A stretch of 41,342 nt of DNA from RGIG9115 sp045648165 (lineage in GTDB: Bacteria; Bacillota; Clostridia; UBA1381): NCBI GenBank assembly GCA_045648165.1, contig JAZRNL010000056.1, positions 1 through 41,342 of the forward strand, read 5' to 3'. Each line of letters opens with the position of its first letter. Position 1 is the first letter of the stretch. Under the pieces are notes generated by a model that ran no database searches, had not been told where the DNA came from, and saw only the letters and a program-made list of their open reading frames with translations. Of the stretch, positions 23,403 through 32,315 are shown piece by piece. The position numbers and the translations under genes are program-made.

Positions 23403-25694
23403 ATGGAAAACTTTATGGAGCTTGATTTAAAAATCAAGGAAATGGCGAAGCGAATTAAAGAGCTTCGTGAAATCGAAGGAATTTCCGAGCAGAAAATGGC
23501 TCAGCTTACAGGCATATCGGTTGATGAATACATAAAGTGTGAAAAGGGCGAAAAGGACCTTAACTTTGCATTCATTTACAGATGTGCATCTGCTCTTAAG
23601 GTTAATGTAACTGATATTATTGAGGGTTACAGCCCTAACCTTAAGTCATACACTGTTACACGTGCAGGCTTAGGTCAGCAAATTGCAAAGGCGCACGGTA
23701 TGACCTACTATAACCTTGCATATGCGTTTAAAAACCGTATTGCAGAACCACTCTTTGTACGGAGCACATACGATGAAAATGCTCAGACAAAGGATATTGA
23801 GCTTACAACTCATACAGGTCAGGAATGTGACATAGTTATTGAGGGTAATCTTATGGTTCAGGTGGGTGATCATAAAGAAGTTCTCGGCCCCGGTGACAGT
23901 ATTTATTACAACAGTGATACCCCTCACGGTATGATAGCAGTAAATGGAAAAGACTGCTTATTCTACGCTATCGTTCTCCGTTCTGACGAAGAAGATGCAA
24001 AGGGTAAAACTTCCGATATTATACCGGAGAAAATCATCGGTTCAATTCACCGTGACACTAAAGACAGAATTTATCATAATTATATTGATGTTGAAGAAAA
24101 CGAAAAAGGTACTCCGCTTTCGATTAAGTTCAAGAACACAGAAAACTTCAACTTTGCTTTTGACCTCGTGGACGAGCTTTCAAGACGTGAGCCTGATAAG
24201 CTTGCAATGCTCCATATAAGCCGCGACCTTACTGAGAGAAGGTTTACCTTTACAGATATGCGAAAAGCTTCTTCTCAGTGCGCGAACTATTTTGCTTCAT
24301 TGGGCATCAAAAAGGGCGATAAGGTAATGCTGGTATTAAAGCGCCATTATCAGTTCTGGTTTGCAATGCTGGGTCTCAATAAGCTTGGCGCAATTGCCAT
24401 CCCTGCAGTTAACCAACTTCAGGAACACGACTTTGAATACCGTTTCAAAGCAGCAGGAATTAACACCGTTATCTGCACTGCCGATGGAGACACAACACAT
24501 CAGATTGAAATCGCAGCAGAAAAGTGTCCCACTCTTATAAACAAGCTTATTGTTGGCGGCGAAAGAGAAGGCTGGAGAAACTTCGACGAAGAATACACCC
24601 GCTTCAGCACCCACTATAATCGTTCAGAGGATTCTCCCGGTGGTGATGACATTATGCTTATGTACTTCACATCAGGCACATCAGGTTATCCCAAAATTGC
24701 AGCTCATAACTACAAGTACCCCTTGGGTCACTTCCATACAGCAAAGTACTGGCACTGCGTTGACCCCGACGGGCTTCACTTCACAATTTCTGATACCGGT
24801 TGGGCAAAGGCTATGTGGGGAAAGCTTTACGGTCAATGGCTCTGCGAGGCTGCAACCTTCACATACGACTTTGACAGATTTGATGCAGCAGTTATTCTGC
24901 CTATGTTTGCAAAGTATCATATAACCACATTCTGCGCACCTCCCACAATGCTTCGAATGATGGTTAAACAGGATATTTCAAAATACGATTTCTCATCTGT
25001 TCAGCATATGACAACTGCCGGTGAGGCTCTTAACCCGGAAGTATACCGTCAGTTTGAAAAGGCTACCGGTCTCCAGATTATGGAAGGCTTCGGTCAAACT
25101 GAAAGTACAATGATTATAGGCAATCTTATAGGCTGCCCCCACAAAATCGGTTCTATGGGTAAGCCTGCTCCTATCTACGATGTTGAGCTTCAGGATGCAG
25201 ACGGCAATCCCGTTAAAACAAGTGAGCCCGGCGAAATCGTTATCAAGGTTAAAGACGGCGCTCCCTGCGGACTATTCACCGAGTATTACGGCGACAAAGA
25301 AAAAACCGACGAGGTATGGCACGACGGCTACTACCACACAGGTGACGTTGCCTGGAGAGACGAGGACGGCTTCTACTGGTATGAGGGCAGAGTTGACGAC
25401 GTTATCAAATCATCAGGCTACCGAATTGGACCGTTTGAAATTGAAAGCGTTATTATGGAGCTTCCCTACGTATTGGAATGTGGCGTTTCTGCAGTTCCCG
25501 ACGAGGTGAGAGGTCAGATTGTAAAAGCAAGCATTGTGTTAGTTGACGGCACTGTTGCAAGTGAAGAACTAAAAAAAGAAATTCAGGTTTATGTTAAGGA
25601 CAAAACAGCGCCTTATAAGTATCCCAGAATTGTCGAATTTCGTGACAGCTTGCCAAAAACTGTAAGCGGTAAGATACAGAGAAATAAGCTTTAA
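23403..25694 (+). CDS. XRE HTH - cupin - medium-chain-type acyl-CoA synthetase fusion
   Basis: A 763-residue three-part protein. Residues about 10-75 form an XRE/Cro helix-turn-helix (RIKELREIEGISEQKMAQLT); about 105-200 a cupin barrel (THTGQECDIVIEGNLMVQVG, GPGDSIYYNSDTPHG); about 235-763 an AMP-forming ligase. Ligase motifs are YFTSGTSGYPK (about 419-429), GFGQTES (about 561), YHTGD (about 643), GRVDDVIKSSGYRIGP and a C-terminal SGKIQRNKL with the catalytic Lys. SDTGWAKAMWGKLYGQWLC is like the medium-chain (ACSM/MACS) group, which activates medium, branched or aromatic acids to CoA esters. The HTH-cupin part may bind DNA or sense the acid. GGAGG lies 5 bases before the ATG. It is alone, behind a T-box, with a terminator after it. 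The substrate is unknown; a branched or aryl acid is inferred. Confidence 0.9.
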   Translation: MENFMELDLKIKEMAKRIKELREIEGISEQKMAQLTGISVDEYIKCEKGEKDLNFAFIYRCASALKVNVTDIIEGYSPNLKSYTVTRAGLGQQIAKAHGMTYYNLAYAFKNRIAEPLFVRSTYDENAQTKDIELTTHTGQECDIVIEGNLMVQVGDHKEVLGPGDSIYYNSDTPHGMIAVNGKDCLFYAIVLRSDEEDAKGKTSDIIPEKIIGSIHRDTKDRIYHNYIDVEENEKGTPLSIKFKNTENFNFAFDLVDELSRREPDKLAMLHISRDLTERRFTFTDMRKASSQCANYFASLGIKKGDKVMLVLKRHYQFWFAMLGLNKLGAIAIPAVNQLQEHDFEYRFKAAGINTVICTADGDTTHQIEIAAEKCPTLINKLIVGGEREGWRNFDEEYTRFSTHYNRSEDSPGGDDIMLMYFTSGTSGYPKIAAHNYKYPLGHFHTAKYWHCVDPDGLHFTISDTGWAKAMWGKLYGQWLCEAATFTYDFDRFDAAVILPMFAKYHITTFCAPPTMLRMMVKQDISKYDFSSVQHMTTAGEALNPEVYRQFEKATGLQIMEGFGQTESTMIIGNLIGCPHKIGSMGKPAPIYDVELQDADGNPVKTSEPGEIVIKVKDGAPCGLFTEYYGDKEKTDEVWHDGYYHTGDVAWRDEDGFYWYEGRVDDVIKSSGYRIGPFEIESVIMELPYVLECGVSAVPDEVRGQIVKASIVLVDGTVASEELKKEIQVYVKDKTAPYKYPRIVEFRDSLPKTVSGKIQRNKL

Positions 25695-25696
25695 TC

Positions 25697-25728
25697 AAAA
25701 ATATGCACCCATTCGGGTGCATATTTTT
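25697..25728. terminator. Bidirectional terminator after the fusion gene
   Basis: A 14-bp perfect stem containing ATATGCACCC (25697-25710 with 25715-25728), loop ATTC, A and T tracts on both sides. It starts 2 bases past the stop codon and also faces the end of the convergent M42 operon. Confidence 0.92.
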
Positions 25729-25782
25729 ACTGTTCAAATTTATCACTTTACAAACAAAAAGGGGGTATTGCACCACCCTTTA

Positions 25783-26733
25783 TTAGTTCTCAAGAAATTC
25801 CACAAGAAGGTTTATACAATTTTCTATATCATCTTTATCCGCCATTTCAGATGGTGAGTGAATATATCTTGTGGGTATTGATATAGCTCCCGTTTTTATA
25901 CCTGCCCCCATGGTATGAACTGCACCTGCATCTGTTCCACCTGCAGTTAGCACCTCGAGCTGATATGGGATTTTTTTATTAGCTGCAAGCTCAATTAGCT
26001 TATTCCTAACTTCACAGTGACAAATAACCGAACGATCCATAACCTTTATAGCCGCACCGCCTCCGAGCTTAACCGCCATAGGCTTATCGGATGGTGTGTC
26101 TCCCACATCCGTTACATCTATTGCAAGAGCATAATCCGCATCCGCTCCGAACGCTGCGGTTTTTGCACCACGAAGTCCTACTTCTTCCTGAACTGTGAAC
26201 ATAAAGTATATTTCATTTTTGGGGTTTTCAATGCGTTTCATAGCTTCTATCGCTACATAGCATCCAACTCTGTTATCAAGGGCTTTTGAAATAACGGTTG
26301 TACCATTTTCATAGTAATCACCCACAAAAACTCCCATATCACCAACGTTTATATTACCTTTATTTCCTGTATCAATAAACATTTTATCAACAGTATATTT
26401 CTCGGTGCCGTGTTCGACTCCCACAACGCCTATCGTGCCGTCCGCAAAAATTACACGTCTGCCCATCATATCCTTTATACGCAGACCTCCCACAGGGGCA
26501 AACCGGAAAAAGCCTTTATCGTCTTTATATGTTACAACAACACCGATTTCATCCATATGAGCACATACGAGGATTTTCTTACCCTTTGTTCCCTTTTTTA
26601 CAATCAAGCTCCCAAGGGGATCGTTGAAAATTTCATCACAGTAGCTCTTTATTTCGTTCTTTATAACCTCAGAGATGTTTTCTTCTCTGCCTGATGCGCC
26701 GCTACACTGTGTAAGTTTTCTCAGAAGCTCCAT
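25783..26733 (-). CDS. M42 family metallopeptidase (third of three tandem copies)
   Basis: Cytosolic di-metal aminopeptidase of the M42 family (tetrahedral TET-type dodecamers; glutamyl, leucyl or lysyl specific types exist). The 316-residue protein has AHMDE (about residues 58-62), ALDNRVG (metal Asp), QEEVGLRG with the catalytic and metal Glu, a metal Asp in AIDVTDVGD, and a final metal His in RYIHSP. A ribosome binding site GGAGG lies 9 bases before the ATG, inside the end of the upstream M42 gene, which it overlaps by 13 bases. It is the last gene of the nadK-to-M42 operon. The substrate specificity of each copy is unknown. Confidence 0.9.
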   Translation of the reverse strand: MELLRKLTQCSGASGREENISEVIKNEIKSYCDEIFNDPLGSLIVKKGTKGKKILVCAHMDEIGVVVTYKDDKGFFRFAPVGGLRIKDMMGRRVIFADGTIGVVGVEHGTEKYTVDKMFIDTGNKGNINVGDMGVFVGDYYENGTTVISKALDNRVGCYVAIEAMKRIENPKNEIYFMFTVQEEVGLRGAKTAAFGADADYALAIDVTDVGDTPSDKPMAVKLGGGAAIKVMDRSVICHCEVRNKLIELAANKKIPYQLEVLTAGGTDAGAVHTMGAGIKTGAISIPTRYIHSPSEMADKDDIENCINLLVEFLEN

Positions 26734-27746
26734 TTCATTATTCCTCCAATTTCCCTCAAATACGCTTTTGCAAAGGCTTTCATAGCCTCAATATCTTTTA
26801 AATCCGCAACCCCTACCGGTGAGTGAAGGTATCTGCAGGGCACCGAAGCACTTGCAGTTACTATCCCACCTGCGGCAAGATGAATGCTCCCCGCATCGTT
26901 ACCCCCCGCAGTTGTGCGCTTTAGCTGATATGGGATACCGTTTTTATCCGCCATTTCCGCCAAATTCTTAAAATGCTCATTATTTACTATGGTTCTTCCG
27001 TCCATAAAGGAAAGGGCAACTCCTCCGCCACAGGTTGTAACCTCATTTTCAGGCTCCACCTTATAAACATCCGAGCATGTAGTGCTTTCGAGGACAAGTG
27101 CAGCATCGGGACTTATTGCCTCGGCACATACAGTGCTTCCCCGAAGTCCTACCTCCTCCTGAGTTGTAAAGCAAGCATATAAATCAAATTCGGTTTCTTC
27201 TTTTAACAACTCTGCAAGCACTGCACATCCGGCTCTGTCGTCTATCGCCTTAGCCTTTATGCGAGTGTCTCCCAAAGCACCGTAAACTGTATCGAATGTG
27301 GCATAATCACCTATCGATACAAACTTTTCAGCCTCTTCCTTTGAAGAGGTACCGATATCAATATATAAGTCGCGAACCTTGGGAACACTGTCACGTTCGC
27401 TTTCGGATAAAAGGTGTATTGCCTTAACACCGATTATTCCCTTTATTCCGTTTTTAAAAAAAACTTTTTTGCCAAGAATTACACGTGTATCTATTCCGCC
27501 TACAGTTTTAAATCTTAAATAACCTTTATCGGTGATTCCCGAAACTATAAATCCTACTTCGTCCATATGGGCGGAAATCATTATCTTCCTGCTGCTGTTC
27601 TTGCCTTTTTTGTATGCTATAAGATTGCCCAGCATATCAGTTTTTATTTCTGTTACAAAAGGCTCAATTTCTGCCCTGATTATGCTTCGGATTTCACCCT
27701 CATCACCGCTTACACCATGAGCGTTACAAAGCTTTTCTATAAGCAT
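26721..27746 (-). CDS. M42 family metallopeptidase (second of three tandem copies)
   Basis: Paralogue of its two neighbours, 341 residues. Motifs are SAHMDEVGF (about residues 58-66), AIDDRAGCAV, TTQEEVGLRGS, and CRYLHSPVG near the C-terminus, all M42 metal or catalytic positions. In the place of the usual IDV-type metal Asp it reads VLESTTCSD, with Glu instead of Asp as the probable ligand, a substitution that occurs in part of the family. The frame opens at a TTG (27761), but GGAGG 7 bases before the ATG at 27746 sets the start. It overlaps the upstream M42 gene by 10 bases and the downstream one by 13, so translation is coupled. Confidence 0.9.
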   Translation of the reverse strand: MLIEKLCNAHGVSGDEGEIRSIIRAEIEPFVTEIKTDMLGNLIAYKKGKNSSRKIMISAHMDEVGFIVSGITDKGYLRFKTVGGIDTRVILGKKVFFKNGIKGIIGVKAIHLLSESERDSVPKVRDLYIDIGTSSKEEAEKFVSIGDYATFDTVYGALGDTRIKAKAIDDRAGCAVLAELLKEETEFDLYACFTTQEEVGLRGSTVCAEAISPDAALVLESTTCSDVYKVEPENEVTTCGGGVALSFMDGRTIVNNEHFKNLAEMADKNGIPYQLKRTTAGGNDAGSIHLAAGGIVTASASVPCRYLHSPVGVADLKDIEAMKAFAKAYLREIGGIMKWSF

Positions 27747-28777
27747 AGCCATTCCTCCCAATCGTCACCAAGCTCTTCAATAAACCTTACAAGCAAATCA
27801 GAGGTTGCCTGAAGGTCGGAAAGCTTCATTGTTTCTACCGGGTTATGCATATATTTAAGAGGCAGTGACAAAAGACCAGTTGCAACACCTGTTCCGGCTA
27901 TCTGAATTGCCCATGCATTTGTTCCGGTATAGCCCCCGTCCACGTCTATTTCAAATGGAATTTTATGGTTAGAAGCTGTGTCAATCAGCCTTTTGCCGAG
28001 TCCGGGATGGATATTGGGTCCTTTTGAAATTACAACGCCGCACCCACATTCATATGCATCTGAGCTATTATCAGGAGTTGTTCCATGACATACGTCTATC
28101 GAAATGCTTATGTGAGGTTTTATAAGATTAGTCGCAGTTTTTGCACCACGGAGACCTACTTCCTCCTGAACAGTTGCGACGGCATATACGTCCGCGGCTG
28201 CAGATGTGTTATTTATTCTTTTTAAAACATCGGCAACAACTGCAACACCGGCTCTGTCGTCTAAAGCTTTCAGGCTGATTGTTTCTTCTTTCATCTCGCC
28301 TACAGACTGAGCAAATGTTATTGGCGTGCCGATTTTTACAAGCTCCGAAATGCTTTTACGGTCGTAACCTGTATCTATATACATTTTATCAGCTTTAAGC
28401 GCCTTTTTTTCTTCTCCATCGGTTTGAAGATGAGGAGGTTTTGCGCCTATAACTCCGGTTATATCACGACTTCCGTGCACTGTCACCTCGGAGCCGGGAA
28501 GAATTCTGCTGTCAATTCCGCCCACACTTACAAAGCTTAAAAAGCCTTTTTCGTCTATTCCTGAAACCATCAGTCCGATTTCGTCCATATGAGCTTCAAT
28601 CATAATCCTGAGAGGATTTTCCTTACCTGAACGCTTTACTGCCACAACATTACCAAGGCTGTCGGTAAAGCACTCGTTTCCCAAATTCCGAAAAAATTTT
28701 TCAATCTCTTCGGAAAAATTATACTCAAAGCCTGACACACCGCGCATATCGCTTAGTTTTTTAACTAAATCCTTCAA
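27737..28777 (-). CDS. M42 family metallopeptidase (first of three tandem copies)
   Basis: A 346-residue M42 aminopeptidase with EAHMDEIGL (about residues 62-70), ALDDRAGVAV, TVQEEVGLRGAK, SIDVCHGT (metal Asp) and KYMHNPVET for the final His. The region GGYTGTNAWAIQIAG is a substrate-pocket segment that differs from the GGTDAGAVH and GGNDAGSIH of its neighbours, which suggests a different specificity. Its ATG overlaps the holB stop by 4 bases (ATGA), so it is translated from the same message. The three copies probably arose by tandem duplication followed by divergence. Confidence 0.9.
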   Translation of the reverse strand: MKDLVKKLSDMRGVSGFEYNFSEEIEKFFRNLGNECFTDSLGNVVAVKRSGKENPLRIMIEAHMDEIGLMVSGIDEKGFLSFVSVGGIDSRILPGSEVTVHGSRDITGVIGAKPPHLQTDGEEKKALKADKMYIDTGYDRKSISELVKIGTPITFAQSVGEMKEETISLKALDDRAGVAVVADVLKRINNTSAAADVYAVATVQEEVGLRGAKTATNLIKPHISISIDVCHGTTPDNSSDAYECGCGVVISKGPNIHPGLGKRLIDTASNHKIPFEIDVDGGYTGTNAWAIQIAGTGVATGLLSLPLKYMHNPVETMKLSDLQATSDLLVRFIEELGDDWEEWLCL

Positions 28778-29754
28778 ATCTTTCCTTCCTTTACACTAAG
28801 GGCAAGATACATTCCTAAATATTTTGCACCTATATTTCTTTTTTGCATCTCTCCGCATTGGGAGATTTTTTCCATAGCAAGAATAAGCTTTTGTTCATCT
28901 GCGTAGCCTGCTATACTCCTGAGCTTTTCGGAATAATCTGAATTTATAACGTTTTTGAGCATTCCCTCCTGAATAAACAAAATGTCCCTTAAGAACAAAA
29001 GAAGAATATCAAGAACTTCGGGTAGATTATCCTTATTCGCATCAAAAAAATCCGAAACATCAAAGGCTTCGTTATAATCACCAGAAAGTATACCCGATAC
29101 TGCTTTGAAACATTCGTCACGGAGAATTGAAAATTCAGGGCTCCTAAGAAGATTTTCAAGCCTGCCCGGGTTCCCGTCTGCATAAGAAATATAAAATCCC
29201 AGGCTATCCCCCATGCCCGGATACTTTTCTTCAATATGTTTTTTCATCCGTGCTGAAGAAACGCCGTGAAAATGAATGGAAGCGCATCTTGAAATTATGG
29301 TTTGCAATAGCTTTGTAAGATCGCTTACAACTATAATGAACGATGCATAAAGAGGCGGTTCCTCGAGAGTTTTCAAAAAGGCATTCTGAGCCTCGGTTGT
29401 CAGAAGGTCTCCCTCTATAATATATACCTTTTTATTTGAATAGAAAGGCTTTATGAGCGCATCGGTATTCACCTCACGCATCACGTCAACACCTATTGTT
29501 TTTTTGTCCTTTTCAGGCACCACATGCTTTATATCAGGGTGTGTTCCCGCCTTTGCCATAATGCAGGATTTACAAGTTCCGCAGGGCGAGAGCTCACCTT
29601 CACAGCAGGTTGCAGCGGCAATAAGCGCAGCCGCAGTATGCTTTCCCATACCCGGCGGACCTTCAAAAATATATGAATGAGAGCTTTTACCTTTTCTTAT
29701 TGCCTTTATAAGAGTGTTCATAAGCTCTTCGTGAAAAATATCATAACCGTACAT
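28774..29754 (-). CDS. holB: DNA polymerase III delta' subunit
   Basis: Clamp-loader AAA+ subunit of the replisome. The 326-residue protein starts MYGYDIFHEELMNTLIKAIR and shows the P-loop FEGPPGMGKHT (about residues 28-38), the zinc-binding cysteines CEGELSPCGTCKSC (about 50-63), and KTLEEPP (about 127-133) followed by IISRCASIHF, the SRC sensor motif. The ATG at 29754 has GGAG at 7-base spacing; the frame upstream of it is only overlap with the preceding gene. Its start overlaps the stop codon of the RseC-like gene by one base, and its stop overlaps the first M42 gene. Confidence 0.92.
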   Translation of the reverse strand: MYGYDIFHEELMNTLIKAIRKGKSSHSYIFEGPPGMGKHTAAALIAAATCCEGELSPCGTCKSCIMAKAGTHPDIKHVVPEKDKKTIGVDVMREVNTDALIKPFYSNKKVYIIEGDLLTTEAQNAFLKTLEEPPLYASFIIVVSDLTKLLQTIISRCASIHFHGVSSARMKKHIEEKYPGMGDSLGFYISYADGNPGRLENLLRSPEFSILRDECFKAVSGILSGDYNEAFDVSDFFDANKDNLPEVLDILLLFLRDILFIQEGMLKNVINSDYSEKLRSIAGYADEQKLILAMEKISQCGEMQKRNIGAKYLGMYLALSVKEGKI

Positions 29755-30164
29755 CAGGCATCTCCTTCGAGTTTTGTAACTATGGTATGCTTGTAGTATT
29801 TTTTTAGCTTTTTGTCTATAAAATGAACAACAAAAAACCATACTATCATAGCAATAACTCCCACTATAACACTCACACCCTCTCCCCATCCAATATGTGA
29901 AGATATTAAGTAACCTGCAAGAAGGGCAATAAGAGGTGTAATATAAACAAGAAAGGCTGCGAAAAGAATTTTCGACGCAGCCATTTCAAAAATAACCGTA
30001 TCACCCGGATTTATACCCGGATTTGTTTCTGCAACAATCTCTGTGTTCTTAAGCGAGCACTTAGAAGAGCAAGAAGCACAGCTTTCACCGCACGCGCTTT
30101 CACGGATAACGGATATCACTGTTTTTTGCGGAGTTACGGATCTAACACGTCCTGTTTGATTCAT
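29754..30164 (-). CDS. RseC/MucC-like positive regulator family protein
   Basis: A 136-residue membrane protein with an N-terminal cysteine-rich soluble region (ESACGESCASCSSKCSLKN, about residues 22-40) followed by two transmembrane helices (about 65-88 and 93-115) and a basic C-terminus. This is the RseC/MucC family (PF04246), linked to the SoxR-reducing Rsx/Rnf system in proteobacteria. The role in Clostridia is not established; a link to Rnf-type electron transfer is only inference. It overlaps recN upstream by 4 bases and holB downstream by one base. Confidence 0.85.
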   Translation of the reverse strand: MNQTGRVRSVTPQKTVISVIRESACGESCASCSSKCSLKNTEIVAETNPGINPGDTVIFEMAASKILFAAFLVYITPLIALLAGYLISSHIGWGEGVSVIVGVIAMIVWFFVVHFIDKKLKKYYKHTIVTKLEGDA

Positions 30165-31837
30165 ACACGTTTCCTCCCTTTATACGCACTGCATCCGTCT
30201 AAGAGTTCTTTTGCATGAGCTTTTGATGCATCTGTTACGTCGCCCCCGGAGAGCCTTGCAACTTCAAGAATTCTGCCATTTTCATCAAGCTCTGAAACAG
30301 AAGTTTTTGCAACATCCTCCGCAGTATCTTTCAGGATAAGAAAATGATGGTCGCACATTGAAGCAAGTTGTGGCAAATGCGTGATACACAAAACTTGCCT
30401 GTTATGGGATATTTCAAAAAGCTTAACCGCTATTTTCTTTGCCGCAATTCCTGAAACACCGGTGTCTATTTCGTCAAAAATCATAGTTTCAACACCGTCG
30501 GAAAGGATGGATTTAAGGGCAAGCATAGTTCTTGAAAGCTCACCACCTGATGCAATTTTCGTAAGGGGTTTAAGGGGCTCACCGCCGTTTGTTCTTATTA
30601 AAAACTGCACACTGTCCAATCCATTTGAAGTAGGCTCAGAAGGATTTATCTCCACAGAGAATTCCGCCTGCTCCATATTAAGTTCGTGAAGGGCAGACGT
30701 GATTTTTTCGTTTATCTCTGAAGCTGCCTTCTTTCGTATTTTTGTAAGCTTTGCTCCAATTTCCAACATCTCGGTTTTAATTCGCTTTTCTTCTGCATCA
30801 AGCTTTTCCAAAGTTCCGTCCATATCGGAAATAAGAGAAAGCTCCTCTGCCGCACTGTCACGGTATTTAAGGATCTTTGATATATCGCCTCCATATTTCC
30901 GCTTTAACTTATTTATAAGCTCAAGGCGCACTTCTGTTTCATCAAGGGCAGCTTTGTCAAATTCCAATGTATCGGAATACTTACGTATTGAATGTGCCAC
31001 ATCCTCAATAGTGTACTTTACTTCCTCGAGAGCGTTATATGCATCTTTTAAAACAGATGAATATTCCGACACACTACCCAATGACGAAATCGCAGATGAA
31101 ACTGCATCATAAGCACATCCTCCGCCATCAGAATTATAAAGAACACCATAGGCATATCTTGCACTATCTGATATTTTTTCTGCATTTAAAATCTCATCTC
31201 TTATCGAAAGAAGCTCTTCTTCTTCCCCGGGAGTAAGATCTGCACTGTCGATTTCATCTATCTGGTAGCTTAAAAGGTCGGCTCTTTCAGTTTTTTCGCG
31301 TTCGCCCTCCGAAAGCTCACGAATTTTAGCCTGTATTTTCTTAAGCTCTCCGAAAAGAGCTGAATATTTACTCAGCTCATCACCGTTTTTTGCATATTCA
31401 TCCAAAAAGTTTATATGGCATGATGGAGACAACAGAGCCTGGTTGTCGTGCTGACCGTGAATATTTACAAGGCATCCTGCCACTGCACGCATTGATGCAA
31501 GAGGGACTACTATACCGTTTATACGCGCGGTGCTTTTCCCGTCGGCAGTTACATCTCTCGACAGAATAACAGTTCCGTCCTCTGCATCAGCACCCAACTC
31601 TTCGCATAAATCAACAGCTTCGGAGCTTCCGTCAAACACTGCCTGAACACGGGCTTTTTCTGAATTATGGCGCACAAAATCACGGCTTGTTCGCTCGCCG
31701 AGTATCATATTTATTGAATCAATTATAATTGATTTTCCGGCACCCGTTTCGCCGGTGAGGACGTTTAAGCCCTCTTTGAATTCAATGTGCACATCCTCTA
31801 TAACGGCAACATTTTTTATATATAGTTCTCTGAGCAT
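30161..31837 (-). CDS. recN: DNA repair protein RecN
   Basis: An SMC-like ATPase used early in double-strand break repair. The 558-residue protein starts MLRELYIKNVAVIEDVHIEF, with the Walker A motif GETGAGKS (about residues 29-36), a long central coiled coil (about 155-370), the ABC signature SGGELSR (about 428-434), Walker B TMIFDEIDTGVSG (about 453-465) and the THLPQLAS motif. Length and order match RecN. It follows argR by 22 bases on the same strand, in the conserved nadK-argR-recN order of Firmicutes. Confidence 0.96.
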   Translation of the reverse strand: MLRELYIKNVAVIEDVHIEFKEGLNVLTGETGAGKSIIIDSINMILGERTSRDFVRHNSEKARVQAVFDGSSEAVDLCEELGADAEDGTVILSRDVTADGKSTARINGIVVPLASMRAVAGCLVNIHGQHDNQALLSPSCHINFLDEYAKNGDELSKYSALFGELKKIQAKIRELSEGEREKTERADLLSYQIDEIDSADLTPGEEEELLSIRDEILNAEKISDSARYAYGVLYNSDGGGCAYDAVSSAISSLGSVSEYSSVLKDAYNALEEVKYTIEDVAHSIRKYSDTLEFDKAALDETEVRLELINKLKRKYGGDISKILKYRDSAAEELSLISDMDGTLEKLDAEEKRIKTEMLEIGAKLTKIRKKAASEINEKITSALHELNMEQAEFSVEINPSEPTSNGLDSVQFLIRTNGGEPLKPLTKIASGGELSRTMLALKSILSDGVETMIFDEIDTGVSGIAAKKIAVKLFEISHNRQVLCITHLPQLASMCDHHFLILKDTAEDVAKTSVSELDENGRILEVARLSGGDVTDASKAHAKELLDGCSAYKGRKRV

Positions 31838-31859
31838 TTTAATCTCCCGGTATTAGAAT

Positions 31860-32300
31860 TTAACAGTCGCCACCAAAATATCTGTTAAGCTTTTCTGTGA
31901 GTTCGTGGGCAACAGAAAAGTTTTCTACTGCAATAAAAATTGTATCGTCACCTGCAATAGATCCTGCAATTTCATTGTGCATCTCCTTATCAACCGCAGC
32001 TGCGACTGCAGAAGCCATGCCGGGGTGAGTGCGGACTATAACAAGATTTCCCGCTTCCAGAACGGAAACTACATCCCCGGCAAATTTCCGGAGCGGATTA
32101 TCCCATCTTGCTGAAACTGCATATATTGATCCTTCACTGTCGGGAACCTTTATCACTCCAAGCTCTTTTATATCTCTTGAAACAGTGGCCTGAGTAACAT
32201 ATATGCCAAGCTTTGAAAGCTCCTCCACAAGCCTTTCATGGGTACGGATTTTATTTTCTTTTATAATAGTTAATATTGCATCGTGTCTTGAATTTTTCAT
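31860..32300 (-). CDS. argR: Arginine repressor
   Basis: Arginine-responsive transcription factor, 146 residues. The N-terminal winged helix contains QATVSRDIKELGVIKV (about residues 37-52), and the C-terminal oligomerisation and arginine-binding domain contains RTHPGMASAVA and IAGDDTIFIAV, the GDDT arginine site. It lies between nadK and recN and is likely translated from the nadK promoter. No arg biosynthesis gene is in the window. Confidence 0.96.
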   Translation of the reverse strand: MKNSRHDAILTIIKENKIRTHERLVEELSKLGIYVTQATVSRDIKELGVIKVPDSEGSIYAVSARWDNPLRKFAGDVVSVLEAGNLVIVRTHPGMASAVAAAVDKEMHNEIAGSIAGDDTIFIAVENFSVAHELTEKLNRYFGGDC

Positions 32301-32315
32301 TGCTCTTACCTCCGC

